This document shows positions 6,058 to 6,115 of a stretch of DNA of 6,115 nt, piece after piece. The stretch spans positions 1-6,115 of the forward strand of contig CAMWMM010000322.1 of the NCBI GenBank assembly GCA_947175285.1. The letters run 5' to 3'. A program made the translations under genes and the position numbers. Position 1 is the stretch's first letter. Each line of letters begins with the position of its first letter. The notes under the pieces are model-generated. The model had not been told where the DNA came from. It did not search any database and saw nothing but the letters and a program-made list of their open reading frames with translations. This DNA comes from an uncultured Lachnospiraceae bacterium. GTDB taxonomy: Bacteria > Bacillota_A > Clostridia > Lachnospirales > Lachnospiraceae.

Positions 6058-6115
6058 CAGTCAAGATTTAAATGAATCTTCTTATCTTATAATATTATAA
6101 TATTTATACAACTTC
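6058..6115 (-). other. Apparent remnant of the methyltransferase 5' coding region
   Basis: AT-rich sequence between the methyltransferase open frame and the window edge. Continuing the frame upstream gives LLSLEDKDF preceded by EDSFKS, with TGA between them and TAA before the Glu. The string resembles the SLKxxL helix that precedes motif I in this methyltransferase family, which suggests once-coding DNA. Further upstream the frame reads KLYKYYNIIR and then leaves the window. No convincing promoter or ribosome binding site is seen. Confidence 0.4.

Overview
The window reads as low-GC Bacillota DNA, most like Lachnospiraceae or another gut Clostridia. The reasons are AT-rich codon use, strong AGGAGG-type ribosome binding sites, frequent TTG starts, and a cell-surface polysaccharide cluster of the type common in that group. 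This placement comes from style and family resemblance, not from a marker gene. Every gene I can support is on the minus strand, so transcription runs from high to low coordinates.

Upstream block (about 6115 down to 2967): the tail of an exopolysaccharide or capsule cluster. It starts with a class I SAM-dependent methyltransferase whose 5' end looks broken. Next comes a full-length ABC half-transporter of the PglK/MsbA type, a likely flippase for a lipid-linked glycan. Last is a short hexapeptide-repeat acetyltransferase (CysE-like fold) that overlaps the transporter stop codon by 4 nt. Methylation, flipping and O-acetylation fit glycan decoration and export. The acetyltransferase carries an eight-G run near its start that could act as an ON/OFF slippage switch.

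Boundary (about 2966 to 2783): an intrinsic terminator at 2843-2876 closes the glycan operon. Its stem is fully paired only in minus-strand RNA. A sigma-A-like promoter (2817-2844) overlaps the terminator base and starts a second transcription unit.

Downstream block (2782 down to 1): a 407-aa and a 340-aa membrane protein, then the first 161 codons of an AAA/ABC-type ATPase that runs off the left edge. The two membrane proteins share one layout: cytoplasmic N-terminus, one TM helix, a large outside domain, a second TM helix with an LGGI start, and a short charged tail. They align at several conserved points, so they look like diverged tandem paralogs. I recognise neither one. The pair plus the ATPase is the most likely undescribed module here, but its function cannot be read from the sequence.

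There is no tRNA, rRNA, CRISPR array, insertion sequence or riboswitch that I can support. No gene-free stretch exceeds 300 bases.
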